This document shows positions 1 to 7,955 of a stretch of 64,000 bases of DNA, piece after piece. The position numbers and the translations under genes were made by a program. Within the stretch, counting starts at the first letter, position 1; the number at the start of each line of letters is the position of its first letter. The stretch is from UBA4416 sp036676295 (lineage in GTDB: Bacteria > Bacteroidota > Bacteroidia > B-17B0 > Aurantibacillaceae). The DNA lies in contig JAKFDE010000064.1 of NCBI GenBank assembly GCA_036676295.1, positions 160,429 through 224,428 of the forward strand. The letters are read 5' to 3'. Under the pieces are notes generated by a model that saw nothing but the letters and a program-made list of their open reading frames with translations, was not told the origin of the DNA and ran no database searches.

Positions 1-17
1 AATTTTGCTAAAAATAG

Positions 18-46
18 TTGGAAATCAGATAATATTACTATCTTTG
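18..46 (+). promoter_or_regulatory. Bacteroidota-type promoter for rpmE2
   Basis: A TTG at 18-20 and a TATCTTTG at 39-46 are separated by 18 bases. This matches the primary sigma promoter pattern of Bacteroidota (TTG around -33, TAnnTTTG around -7). The start codon of the L31 gene lies about 38 bases downstream. Confidence 0.65.
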
Positions 47-84
47 CGTTCCAAAATTTTTGAAATAAATAATTGAATTATAAC

Positions 85-333
85 ATGAAAGCAGAAATTC
101 ACCCAGAAAATTACAGATTAGTTGTATTTAAAGATATGTCTAATGGTTACACTTTTTTAACTAAATCTTGTGCAGATACTAAAGATACAATTACTCACGA
201 AGATGGTAATGAGTATCCTTTAATTAAATTAGATATCTCTATGACATCTCACCCGTTCTATACAGGTAAACAAATGTTGGTAGATACAGCAGGACGTATT
301 GATAAATTCAAAACTCGTTACGCTAAAAAATAA
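85..333 (+). CDS. rpmE2: 50S ribosomal protein L31 type B
   Basis: Small protein of about 82 residues of the large ribosomal subunit. The N-terminus MKAEIHPENYR and the stretch SHPFYTGKQ are typical of L31. The protein lacks the CxxC zinc-ligand pairs of type A L31, so it is the zinc-independent type B paralogue. A TTG four codons upstream could extend the frame, but the ATG at 85 gives the usual family N-terminus. It is a single-gene unit with its own promoter and terminator. In other bacteria type B L31 often replaces the zinc form under zinc limitation; no Zur-like operator is visible here. Confidence 0.95.
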   Translation: MKAEIHPENYRLVVFKDMSNGYTFLTKSCADTKDTITHEDGNEYPLIKLDISMTSHPFYTGKQMLVDTAGRIDKFKTRYAKK

Positions 334-351
334 TTTCATTTTTTTGATCTT

Positions 352-390
352 AAAAAATCCATTTGTCAAACGACGAATGGATTTTTTATT
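352..390 (+). terminator. Rho-independent terminator after rpmE2
   Basis: A perfect 12-bp inverted repeat (352-363 with 376-387, core ATCCATT/AATGGAT) has a 12-nt loop and ends in a T-run. It lies 19 bases after the L31 stop codon. Confidence 0.8.
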
Positions 391-409
391 TTAGTACATT
401 TAGAACATT

Positions 410-1462
410 ATGCGATTCCTTTTTTTATATACCGAAATAGCCGAATATTTTTTAGCGTGTTGTAATGAACTGGCCAAACATGGCGAAGTACACATTATTC
501 GCTGGCCGGTAAATAAAGAAGCACCTTTTCAATTTCACATAAACCCTCAATTAAAAGTATATACTAAATCAGAATATAATTTTGAGGAATTACAAGCACT
601 CGTAAAACGAATTAACCCAAGTGTGATTGTTTGCAGCGGATGGATCGATAAGGATTACCTGAAAATCACCAAACCTTATTTCAAAAAAATTCCAACGGTT
701 ATGACCTGCGATACGCATTGGAATGGCGGTTTGAAACAACGTTTAGCAACAGTGCTTAGCCGATTTACTTTATTGCGTATTTTTTCGCACGCCTGGGTTC
801 CGGGACAAATACAAAAGCAATATGTATTGAATCTGGGATTTAAAGACAATACCATTCAAAAAGGTTTTTATAGTTGCGACTTATCTCATTTCGAAAACAT
901 TTACCAAACTCAAAAAGCACACAAAGAATCACAATTCCCTAAACGCTTTATTTATGTTGGCCGATACTATGAGTTTAAAGGCATTCAGGAATTGTGGCAA
1001 GCTTTTATAGAACTTCAAACAGAACAAGCTACCGACCCGATAGCTAACAGGTGGGAATTATGGTGCTTAGGTGTTGGTGATATTGAACCCGTTCAACATC
1101 CAAACATCAAACACTTTGGCTTTGTGCAACCAAAAGACCTGGCCACTTACACGTCTCAAACGGGTGTATTTATTTTACCAAGTCGCTACGAACCCTGGGG
1201 AGTTGTAGTACATGAATTTGCGGCAAGCGGCTTCCCTTTATTACTAAGTGATAAAATTGGGGCTAAAGATCAATTTTTGCTAGAAGGTAAAAATGGATTT
1301 TCCTTTCCAGCCAATAATGTTGCCCAAATCAAAGCCGTTCTTAAAAAAACAATTAGCTTATCTGATGCCGAATTAATTGAAATGGGAAAACGATCCAATC
1401 AATTATCAAAATCCATCTCTCCTAAATCCTGGACAGAATCAGTTTTAAGTTTTAAACTATAG
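410..1462 (+). CDS. Glycosyltransferase, GT4-like (GT-B fold)
   Basis: 350-residue cytoplasmic protein without a signal peptide or membrane segment. The C-terminal half carries the group 1 glycosyltransferase donor-binding signature around residues 250-275 (FILPSRYEPWGVVVHEF), the E-x7-E type nucleotide-sugar contact region. RFIYVGRYYEFKGIQELWQA near residue 180 marks the start of the C-terminal Rossmann domain. Acceptor and donor sugar cannot be told from sequence. It stands apart from the large polysaccharide cluster, between the L31 terminator and the promoter of the aminotransferase gene, so it may be a single-gene unit. Confidence 0.8.
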   Translation: MRFLFLYTEIAEYFLACCNELAKHGEVHIIRWPVNKEAPFQFHINPQLKVYTKSEYNFEELQALVKRINPSVIVCSGWIDKDYLKITKPYFKKIPTVMTCDTHWNGGLKQRLATVLSRFTLLRIFSHAWVPGQIQKQYVLNLGFKDNTIQKGFYSCDLSHFENIYQTQKAHKESQFPKRFIYVGRYYEFKGIQELWQAFIELQTEQATDPIANRWELWCLGVGDIEPVQHPNIKHFGFVQPKDLATYTSQTGVFILPSRYEPWGVVVHEFAASGFPLLLSDKIGAKDQFLLEGKNGFSFPANNVAQIKAVLKKTISLSDAELIEMGKRSNQLSKSISPKSWTESVLSFKL

Positions 1463-1515
1463 TACAATTCGTACTTATACTTCAGTTTTCGTTGTTTTCA
1501 ACAATTTTCAATAGA

Positions 1516-1547
1516 TTTGGCATTAGTGGCATATTTAGCTAATTTTG
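1516..1547 (+). promoter_or_regulatory. Bacteroidota-type promoter for the class IV aminotransferase gene
   Basis: TTTG at 1516-1519 and TAATTTTG at 1540-1547, spaced by 20 bases, match the -33/-7 consensus. The ATG at 1555 is only 8 bases after the -7 box, so the leader would be very short. Confidence 0.65.
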
Positions 1548-1554
1548 ACTTCTC

Positions 1555-2400
1555 ATGCTAGACACTTACTGCATATATAACGGACACCTGATCAATCTCT
1601 ATGAGCCGGCGATCAGCTTTACCAATAGAGCATTTAGATATGGCGATTCTTTATTTGAATCCATTCGTTATACAAATGGCAAAGTAATGTTTCTTGCAGA
1701 TCACATTAAGCGCATCAAATTAAGCATGACCACTTTGCGCATGAATGTGCCGGCAGAGTTTAATACCAATAACATACAAGAATTAATTCTTCATTTAATT
1801 TCTAAAAATAATTTAACGGCTGATGTAAGGATCAGATTAACTGTATTTAGAAATGATGGCGGCTTTTATACACCTGATGTAAACGATATTTCTTTTTTAA
1901 TTGAAGCTGAAGCTCTTGAAACAACAGGCTACACCTTAAATCAAAAAGGGATTTGGGTTGATATTTATGCCGAAATAAAAAAACCAATCAATAAAATATC
2001 CAGCCTAAAAACCGGTAGTGCCCTACTCTACGTAATGGCCGGGCTTACCAAAACATCATTGCGATTAGATGATTGTTTATTGGTAAACGATAATGGTAAC
2101 ATCATTGAAGCCATCAGCTCTAATATTTTTGTGGTAAAAAACGGAACACTCTATACATCACCTATTACTGATGGTTGCGTTGATGGTGTTATGAGAAAAC
2201 AAATATTAGCCATTGCTGCTCAAAATAAATTATTAACCTTTGAACAACATCTTACAGTTCACACTCTAACAGATGGTGATGAAGTGTTTTTAACCAATGC
2301 CATTAAAGGCATACAGTGGGTAGGCCAATTTAAAAACAAGTTCTACACCAATCAAAAATCTGTTTTTTTTACTGAAAAATTAAACGAATTAACCAAATAA
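1555..2400 (+). CDS. Class IV pyridoxal-phosphate aminotransferase (PabC/IlvE-like)
   Basis: 281-residue fold-type IV PLP enzyme. FRYGDSLFESIRY near residues 27-40 is the family signature, and Lys152 in SSLKTGSALLY aligns with the catalytic PLP lysine as I align it to E. coli ADC lyase. EAISSNIFVVKNG near residue 180-190 is the phosphate-binding segment. The family includes branched-chain aminotransferase, D-amino acid transaminase and aminodeoxychorismate lyase (folate synthesis). The short length and ISSLK motif favour a PabC-like enzyme, but substrate is not certain. Four bases separate it from the YbjN-like gene downstream. Confidence 0.85.
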   Translation: MLDTYCIYNGHLINLYEPAISFTNRAFRYGDSLFESIRYTNGKVMFLADHIKRIKLSMTTLRMNVPAEFNTNNIQELILHLISKNNLTADVRIRLTVFRNDGGFYTPDVNDISFLIEAEALETTGYTLNQKGIWVDIYAEIKKPINKISSLKTGSALLYVMAGLTKTSLRLDDCLLVNDNGNIIEAISSNIFVVKNGTLYTSPITDGCVDGVMRKQILAIAAQNKLLTFEQHLTVHTLTDGDEVFLTNAIKGIQWVGQFKNKFYTNQKSVFFTEKLNELTK

Positions 2401-2404
2401 AAAC

Positions 2405-2791
2405 ATGTTAGCTACTTATTACAAACTAGTTGATGCCGCTATTACAGACTTAGGTTTAAACCCTGATGAAACACGCGGTGAACAAGCCGGCCAATGGAAT
2501 TTAAAAAAAGGAAAATTTGACATCATGGTAGATGTATGGGAACAGCAAAATCAATTTCTGTTTCAAATCGTTTGCCCCTTATGTGGTTTACCTGACGACA
2601 GTAAAGAAGCTTTTTTATTGCATTTACTGAAAAAAAATTATGGTATGAGTTCTATAGTCTATGCTATTATGGAAGAATCGGTATTTTTAAAATACACCAC
2701 AGAAGCAAACACTTTAACTAAAGAAAACATCACCATGTTATTGACTAAAACAGCGTTTTATGCAGAGCAAAGTGAGTTTGTACCTGCATAA
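2405..2791 (+). CDS. YbjN/CesT-like small protein
   Basis: 128 residues, no signal or membrane segment. The pattern of an N-terminal helix, a G-QWN strand and alternating strands resembles the YbjN/type III secretion chaperone-like fold, a protein-binding module. A paralogue lies at 55256-55720; both share LNPD/NIDP, GQW(N), an xVC(S/C)PL strand, an E-AF segment and a DKVSFYSN/TKTAFYAE end. It probably forms an operon with the aminotransferase gene 4 bases upstream. No catalytic residues are evident, and no specific function is supported. Confidence 0.55.
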   Translation: MLATYYKLVDAAITDLGLNPDETRGEQAGQWNLKKGKFDIMVDVWEQQNQFLFQIVCPLCGLPDDSKEAFLLHLLKKNYGMSSIVYAIMEESVFLKYTTEANTLTKENITMLLTKTAFYAEQSEFVPA

Positions 2792-2792
2792 A

Positions 2793-2870
2793 TTGATAAA
2801 AGATGAAAGATCCAGGATAAAAGAGATTAACTAAAACCTCTAAATCCTTTATCATACATCTTTAATCCTT
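2793..2870. repeat. AAAGATG-type imperfect palindromic intergenic repeat (copy 1)
   Basis: A run rich in AAAGATGAAAGAT and GGATAAAAGAGATT is followed by the approximate reverse complement (AAATCCTTTATCATACATCTTT). Related sequences occur at 51761-51838 and 53001-53092, also between genes. Such low-complexity palindromes are dispersed in Bacteroidota genomes; function unknown. Confidence 0.6.
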
Positions 2871-2882
2871 TAAACTAATACA

Positions 2883-3335
2883 ATGAAGATCTTAATGGTA
2901 TGCTTAGGCAATATTTGTCGTTCGCCACTGGCCGAAGGCATTATGCTGAAATTAATTGCTGATAATAATTTAGATATCAGTGTTGATTCAGCCGGCACAT
3001 CAAACTATCATGTAGGAGAACAACCTGATAAACGTACTATTAACAACGCTAAAAAACATGGTATTGATCTCAGTCCCTTAAGAGCCAGACAATTCAAAGC
3101 ATCCGACTTTGATCAATTTGACATCATCTACGTAATGGATAAAAGTAATCGTTCCAACGTATTGGCTTTAGCGGCTAATGAACACCACCAACAAAAAGTA
3201 AAATTGTTGTTAAGCGAAATTGATTCAAATGAAATACCGGAAGTACCGGATCCTTATTTTGGTGGAGAACAAGGCTTTGAAGATGTGTTTCAATTGGTTT
3301 ATAAAGCGTGTGAAGTGATTTCTAAACAATCGTAG
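2883..3335 (+). CDS. Low-molecular-weight protein-tyrosine phosphatase
   Basis: 150-residue phosphatase. The N-terminal P-loop MVCLGNICRSP contains the C-x5-R active site (Cys7, Arg13) and Ser14. The general-acid aspartate sits in VPDPYFGG near residue 122. Length matches the family. These enzymes dephosphorylate tyrosine, and in bacteria often act on autophosphorylating kinases of capsule synthesis. The neighbours here do not include such a kinase, so the target is unknown. It is followed 2 bases later by a membrane-protein gene. Confidence 0.93.
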   Translation: MKILMVCLGNICRSPLAEGIMLKLIADNNLDISVDSAGTSNYHVGEQPDKRTINNAKKHGIDLSPLRARQFKASDFDQFDIIYVMDKSNRSNVLALAANEHHQQKVKLLLSEIDSNEIPEVPDPYFGGEQGFEDVFQLVYKACEVISKQS

Positions 3336-3337
3336 TA

Positions 3338-3952
3338 GTGAAAAACATTGAACCTTCTTATTCAAAAAAAGATCACGAAAAACGCTTAATTCGAATGGGC
3401 TATAGTGGACTAGTTTTACTCGCATTGAGTATCATTTTACTCTTCACGTTATCATGTCTTTTCAAAAATGCCATTGTCTCAGGTCGGATTATTGCATGTG
3501 TTTGGTTTATACCTAGTCTGCTTATCACTTTTATCACAACAAAACTATGGTTCCATTTCCTCTACACAAAAAGATTTATTGTTAGATTAATTGGCAACAC
3601 AATTTTTTTTGGAGGCTTATTTATGACATTGTTTCTTACTATAAATAATTCGTTTATAGGTAAAGATCTCAAAACTCATAAATTTAAAATCATTTCAAAA
3701 TCATTTACGAGAAACAAAAATCAAAGCAATAAATATCCTTTATTTCAAATCAATTACTTCGGCATAATAAAGGAAATACGATTAAACTATACAGAATATG
3801 AATCAGTTAATGAAGCCGATAGCGTCACTCTCACTGTTTTTAATGGAAAACTGGGTTGTGATGTCATAGAGGGAATCTATTTAATTAACTCAGATGATAA
3901 CCGGATGCAGAATAAAACGAATTCTGATATTCCCAAATGGGATGACAATTGA
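3338..3952 (+). CDS. Hypothetical membrane protein
   Basis: 204 residues. Three hydrophobic segments (about residues 22-43, 50-70 and 82-102) are followed by a soluble, basic C-terminal part of about 100 residues rich in Asn and Lys. I do not recognise the family. The GTG at 3338, 2 bases after the phosphatase stop, is the assumed start; an ATG at 3395 would remove the charged N-terminus. Convergent to the STAS gene, with a shared terminator between them. Confidence 0.6.
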   Translation: MKNIEPSYSKKDHEKRLIRMGYSGLVLLALSIILLFTLSCLFKNAIVSGRIIACVWFIPSLLITFITTKLWFHFLYTKRFIVRLIGNTIFFGGLFMTLFLTINNSFIGKDLKTHKFKIISKSFTRNKNQSNKYPLFQINYFGIIKEIRLNYTEYESVNEADSVTLTVFNGKLGCDVIEGIYLINSDDNRMQNKTNSDIPKWDDN

Positions 3953-4000
3953 ATTCATTGCTTACCAGTTGCTGCGGACATGTTTTCCATAACTTATAAA

Positions 4001-4050
4001 AACAAAAAACCCTGTCAGAATCTAAATTCCAACAGGGTTCTATTTTTTTA
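4001..4050. terminator. Bidirectional terminator between convergent genes
   Basis: AACCCTGT (4008-4015) and ACAGGGTT (4032-4039) form a stem flanked by an A-run on the left and a T-run on the right, serving both the membrane-protein gene and the STAS gene. Confidence 0.7.
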
Positions 4051-4060
4051 AAGAATAAAA

Positions 4061-4405
4061 TTAAGCTAATAATTTCATGGCTTCTTCTTTAGTATCGGTT
4101 ACTTTAAATAAAGTATTCAATTTTGTGATGATCAATAATTCATTTACTTTTTTACTCACGTGGCAAATAACGCTTTCGCCACCTCTGGTACGGGTTTTAG
4201 TTAGCAATTGAATTAAAACATTCAATCCGCTACTGTTCATGTATTTTAAATTAGACAGATCAATTACCAGTTTATTTTTTCCATATTCTAATAATTCATC
4301 CACAGCCTTTATCAAATCGATCGCCTGATTTTTATCAATTAATTCTCCACTCAACTCTAAAAATTGAATGTTCTTTTCTTCTGTTATTTTATAATCTAAT
4401 ACCAT
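4061..4405 (-). CDS. STAS-domain protein (anti-sigma factor antagonist-like)
   Basis: 114-residue single STAS domain. LVIDLSNLKYMNSSGLNVL around residues 45-63 contains the Ser-Ser of SpoIIAA-type antagonists, where the serine is phosphorylated by an anti-sigma kinase. No cognate RsbW-like kinase or sigma factor gene is adjacent. The role is likely regulatory partner-switching, but the pathway is unknown. It lies 50 bases downstream of the Fur-family gene on the same strand. Confidence 0.85.
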   Translation of the reverse strand: MVLDYKITEEKNIQFLELSGELIDKNQAIDLIKAVDELLEYGKNKLVIDLSNLKYMNSSGLNVLIQLLTKTRTRGGESVICHVSKKVNELLIITKLNTLFKVTDTKEEAMKLLA

Positions 4406-4455
4406 ACAATGTCTACAACTAAATTAATAAAGTTTTCTACTATTACAGCGTAAAA

Positions 4456-4938
4456 TTACACATTTTTGATCGTTTTTTTATGCTCACAAACACCATTTTC
4501 TTTTAACCCTCTGCATTTGGCGAAAAAGTTTAAGGAATGATGGAATACATCGAAATTAAGCATATCCTCGGCCATTTTTTGAATTTGCATGATACGAGGG
4601 TCGCAAAACTCAAACACTTTTTCGCAATCGCTGCAAATTAAATGATCATGCTGTTTAAACTTATATGCTTTTTCAAACTGCGCTAAATTTTTTCCAAACT
4701 GATGTTTGATCACCAAACCCGCTTCTAATAAAAGTTCAATGTTATTATACAAAGTAGCACGACTCACACGATACTTTTTATTTTTCATCATCACGTATAA
4801 CCCTTCAATATCAAAATGCCCGTCATGAGAATAGATCTCATTTAAAATGGCAAAACGCTCTGAGGTTTTACGATGTTTATTTTTCTCGAGGTAATCGGTT
4901 AATATTTTTTCTACAGCCTCTTTCGTTTCTTGTGTCAT
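4456..4938 (-). CDS. Fur-family transcriptional regulator
   Basis: 160-residue winged-helix repressor. The N-terminal DNA-binding half ends in VSRATLYNNIELLLEAGLV, the recognition helix region. The C-terminal half has metal ligands QHDHLICSDCEKVFEF (HxH and CxxC) and a second Cys pair near the C-terminus (KCRGLKENGVC), which suggests a structural zinc site. It could be Fur, Zur or PerR; the metal cannot be assigned. Only 4 bases separate its start from the rel stop, so the two are probably co-transcribed, linking metal or peroxide sensing and stringent response. Confidence 0.9.
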   Translation of the reverse strand: MTQETKEAVEKILTDYLEKNKHRKTSERFAILNEIYSHDGHFDIEGLYVMMKNKKYRVSRATLYNNIELLLEAGLVIKHQFGKNLAQFEKAYKFKQHDHLICSDCEKVFEFCDPRIMQIQKMAEDMLNFDVFHHSLNFFAKCRGLKENGVCEHKKTIKNV

Positions 4939-4942
4939 TCTC

Positions 4943-7144
4943 TTAATTATTATCTATACGGGTAACATTAGTTACGCCTTTCACTTTCAGTAAGTTACTT
5001 ATTAAATGATTTAAGTGTTTAGCATCATGTACAAACACCATAATTGTTCCCTCAAATATACCATCTTCTGTATCAAAAGCGATGGATCGCATATTAATAT
5101 TTAACTGGTTGGAAATGACTTTAGTAATATTATTTACCAAGCCCATTTCGTCAGTCCCTAATATTCTGATACCTGCTAAGAAGGAAATTAAATGGTCATT
5201 GTTCCATTTCGCTTTTACAACTCTGTACGCATAGTTAGAGAGAAGTTTAACCGCATTAGGACAATTGACACGATGTATTTTAATTCCTTCATTCACCGTC
5301 ACAAAACCAAATACATCATCTCCCGGAATTGGGTTACAACAAGGCGATAAACCATAATCCAGTTTTTGCATATCATCACCGATCACCAACATATCCGAGC
5401 TGCCTCCTCTTACATTGGTAACCAGTTCTTCAATTTTCTGATCCTGTTTTTTATGTTTAAATCGCTCCGGATGCTGTTTAAATTCAACAAACTCTTTGAT
5501 CTCCTTAATATCAATATTTCCAAGTGCCGTTCTGTAAAACAACTCGCCCGATGATGGTAATTTTAAAAAGATAACAAATTCATTGATATTTTGAATGGTG
5601 AAATCCATTTTACATTTGTAAAACTTCTTCTCCAAAACCTCTTTTCCTTCTTCTGAAATTCTTCGGCGATTTTCTTTTAGCGCACTTTTAATTTTTGACT
5701 TAGCGCGAGCTGTTACCACATAACTGATCCAATCTTCTTTTGGCATTTGCTTAGAAGAAGTTAAGATCTCAACCTGATCGCCACTTTTAAGCTGATAACT
5801 TAATGGTACTAACTTATGATTCACCTTGGCTCCGATACAATGTTCTCCAACTTTAGTATGGATCTCAAAAGCGAAATCCAAAGCTGTGGCTGATGAAGGC
5901 AAGTTTTTCATATCACCTTTTGGGGTAAATACAAAGATCTCGTCGGCAAATAAATTTAATTTAAAATCATCAATAAACTCTAAAGCGTTGGGATCAGGAT
6001 TATCCAACATTTCGCGAATACGACGTAACCAGTTTTCCAGATTACTTTCTTTTTCTGCGGCAGCATCTTTGTATTTCCAGTGAGCAGCATAACCCATCTC
6101 TGCTAGGTCATCCATACGAACCGTTCTGATCTGTACTTCTACCCACTTACCTTCAGGACCCATAACCGTAGTGTGCAAGCTCTCATAGCCATTACTTTTT
6201 GGTGTGGATACCCAATCTCTTAATCGATCAGGATTAGGGTGATAGAAATCGGTAATGATGGAATAAATTTTCCAGCAATCTGCTTTTTCTAATTCCAAAG
6301 GCGATTCTATAACGATGCGGATTGCAAACAGATCGTAGATCTCTTCGAATGGAACTCCCTTGTGTTTTATTTTATTGTAAATAGAATAAATGGATTTTGG
6401 TCGTCCAAAAATTTTGAATTTAAACCCTTGTTCTTTTAAAATATCGTTGATCGGTTCGATGAAGTTTTTGATGAACTTCTTGCGCATTGGCTCAGTTTCT
6501 TCGAGCTTATGAGTAATATCATTGTACCAATCTTCATTGGTATATTTTAAACCCAGATCTTCTAACTCCGATTTGATGGCGTTTAAACCTAAACGGTGAG
6601 CTAACGGCGCATACAAGTACAAAGTTTCTCCGGCAATCTTCATTTGCTTATCACGCTTCATGTGATCGAGCGTGCGCATGTTGTGTAAACGATCGGCCAG
6701 CTTGATCAGGATCACGCGTACATCTTCAGAAAGGGTCAATAACATTTTTCTGAAATTCTCCGCTTGTATAGAAGACGTGTGATCGAACACACCGGAGATC
6801 TTCGTTAAACCATCAATGATCTGAGCCACTTTTTCGCCAAACATTCCCTTGATATCTTCAAGCGACATGTCGGTATCTTCTACTGTATCATGCAGTAAAG
6901 CACAAACAATGGAAGTGGTACCCAATCCAATTTCTTCGGCACAAATTTGCGCTACGGCAATTGGGTGGTAAATGTATGGTTCGCCCGATTTACGGCGCAT
7001 TTCCTTGTGAGCTTCCACAGAAACCTCAAAGGCTTTACGTATAATTTCCTTGTCACCTTTCTCTAACTGGCGTTTACACGCCTTCATCAAAGCTTTATAG
7101 CGGTTTAATATTTCTTTCTTTTCAGCTTCTAAGTCTATTTGCAT
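4943..7144 (-). CDS. Bifunctional (p)ppGpp synthetase/hydrolase Rel (RelA/SpoT family)
   Basis: 733 residues, full length. The N-terminal HD hydrolase domain has His60 and the His85-Asp86 pair in ALLHDTVEDT. The synthetase domain follows, with GRPKSIYSIYNKIK and DRLRDW; an RxKD-like basic motif (RLRD here) marks bifunctional Rel enzymes rather than the acidic motif of RelA-only synthetases. A TGS domain lies at about 410-470, and an ACT domain ends the protein. It controls the stringent response on starvation. It is upstream of the Fur-family gene. The start codon lies inside a 9-bp palindrome (see separate entry). Confidence 0.96.
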   Translation of the reverse strand: MQIDLEAEKKEILNRYKALMKACKRQLEKGDKEIIRKAFEVSVEAHKEMRRKSGEPYIYHPIAVAQICAEEIGLGTTSIVCALLHDTVEDTDMSLEDIKGMFGEKVAQIIDGLTKISGVFDHTSSIQAENFRKMLLTLSEDVRVILIKLADRLHNMRTLDHMKRDKQMKIAGETLYLYAPLAHRLGLNAIKSELEDLGLKYTNEDWYNDITHKLEETEPMRKKFIKNFIEPINDILKEQGFKFKIFGRPKSIYSIYNKIKHKGVPFEEIYDLFAIRIVIESPLELEKADCWKIYSIITDFYHPNPDRLRDWVSTPKSNGYESLHTTVMGPEGKWVEVQIRTVRMDDLAEMGYAAHWKYKDAAAEKESNLENWLRRIREMLDNPDPNALEFIDDFKLNLFADEIFVFTPKGDMKNLPSSATALDFAFEIHTKVGEHCIGAKVNHKLVPLSYQLKSGDQVEILTSSKQMPKEDWISYVVTARAKSKIKSALKENRRRISEEGKEVLEKKFYKCKMDFTIQNINEFVIFLKLPSSGELFYRTALGNIDIKEIKEFVEFKQHPERFKHKKQDQKIEELVTNVRGGSSDMLVIGDDMQKLDYGLSPCCNPIPGDDVFGFVTVNEGIKIHRVNCPNAVKLLSNYAYRVVKAKWNNDHLISFLAGIRILGTDEMGLVNNITKVISNQLNINMRSIAFDTEDGIFEGTIMVFVHDAKHLNHLISNLLKVKGVTNVTRIDNN

Positions 7145-7164
7145 ACCAACAATTTGTTGGTATG
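7142..7164 (-). promoter_or_regulatory. Palindrome covering the rel start codon
   Basis: CATACCAAC (7142-7150) and GTTGGTATG (7156-7164) are perfect inverted arms around a 5-nt centre. The rel ATG (7144-7142) is in the distal arm on the minus strand, so it would be paired if the mRNA folds. It may be a translational switch or an operator. Confidence 0.5.
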
Positions 7165-7212
7165 AAGATACTTTTTTTTATTAAAATTATCAAGAGTATT
7201 CATACAAGATAG

Positions 7213-7220
7213 TACATTTG
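7213..7220 (+). promoter_or_regulatory. Possible -7 box (TACATTTG) directly before a start codon
   Basis: TACATTTG fits TAnnTTTG, but the ATG of the methyltransferase gene begins 4 bases later, which would give a leaderless transcript. No clear TTG is seen at the -33 position, so this is tentative. Confidence 0.35.
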
Positions 7221-7224
7221 ATCG

Positions 7225-7902
7225 ATGAGATTATTTCAATATACCTACTACTTTTTCAGATCGCTGTATTACCGTGGTTTGGTGAATACCTTTAAGCTAC
7301 TAACCTACGAAGGAAAGTATGAAAAACAACTGGGCATCAGCACGCACAGCATCGTTAATTTAGACCAACTGACGCTGGATGGCGACAACTCCGACCAAAA
7401 CCACCATTACCAGGGAGCGAGCTATTATATCTTATTTTCGATTTTCGAAAAACTGCCACAGCACTTGAAAAACAAACCTTTTATTGATTTTGGTTGTGGC
7501 AAAGGGCGTGCGCTTTTTGTAGCTGAGCAATGCGGTTTTACCAAATTAATAGGTGTAGATATTGCCAAGGAATTGATAGATGATGCTAATGAAAATAAAA
7601 AACGATACCAATTAAAAAACACACAAAGCAGTATTGACTTTATTTTTAGTGATGCCACTAAATACCAAATTCCTGATGATGCCGCCGTGTTTTACTTTTT
7701 CAATCCCTTTGGTGCCGAGATCATCCAACAGGTGTTAGATAATATTAAAGAGAGCGTAAAGCAGCATCCAAGAGAGATCAATTGCATTTACCTGAATCCA
7801 AAATACAAAAGCGTTTTTGAGCAAAACGGTTTTAAAGTGTTGAATGAAATAAAGAATAAGCGGTATTTAGAAGGGGTAATTTATTCTTATGACTTAAAAT
7901 AA
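7225..7902 (+). CDS. Class I SAM-dependent methyltransferase
   Basis: 225 residues. Motif I is FIDFGCGKGRALFVA near residues 87-101, followed by the acidic end of strand 2 (LIGVDIAKELID) and a DATKYQIPD segment. FYFFNPFGAEI resembles the post-II motif of small uncharacterised methyltransferases. Substrate unknown. The N-terminus has a few aromatic-rich helices but no signal peptide. It is transcribed divergently from rel. Its last codons are echoed in a relic at 10186-10233, so part of this gene was once duplicated downstream. Confidence 0.82.
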   Translation: MRLFQYTYYFFRSLYYRGLVNTFKLLTYEGKYEKQLGISTHSIVNLDQLTLDGDNSDQNHHYQGASYYILFSIFEKLPQHLKNKPFIDFGCGKGRALFVAEQCGFTKLIGVDIAKELIDDANENKKRYQLKNTQSSIDFIFSDATKYQIPDDAAVFYFFNPFGAEIIQQVLDNIKESVKQHPREINCIYLNPKYKSVFEQNGFKVLNEIKNKRYLEGVIYSYDLK

Positions 7903-7942
7903 AAACGTCCCGCTAAATGATTTAGCGGGACGTTTAATTTTT
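7901..7942. terminator. Strong bidirectional terminator
   Basis: A 15-16 bp perfect stem (7903-7918 with 7920-7935, core CGTCCCGCTAAA/TTTAGCGGGACG) has flanking A and T runs. It separates the convergent methyltransferase and Omp28-like genes. Confidence 0.9.
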
Positions 7943-7955
7943 TAATAAAAGAGAG

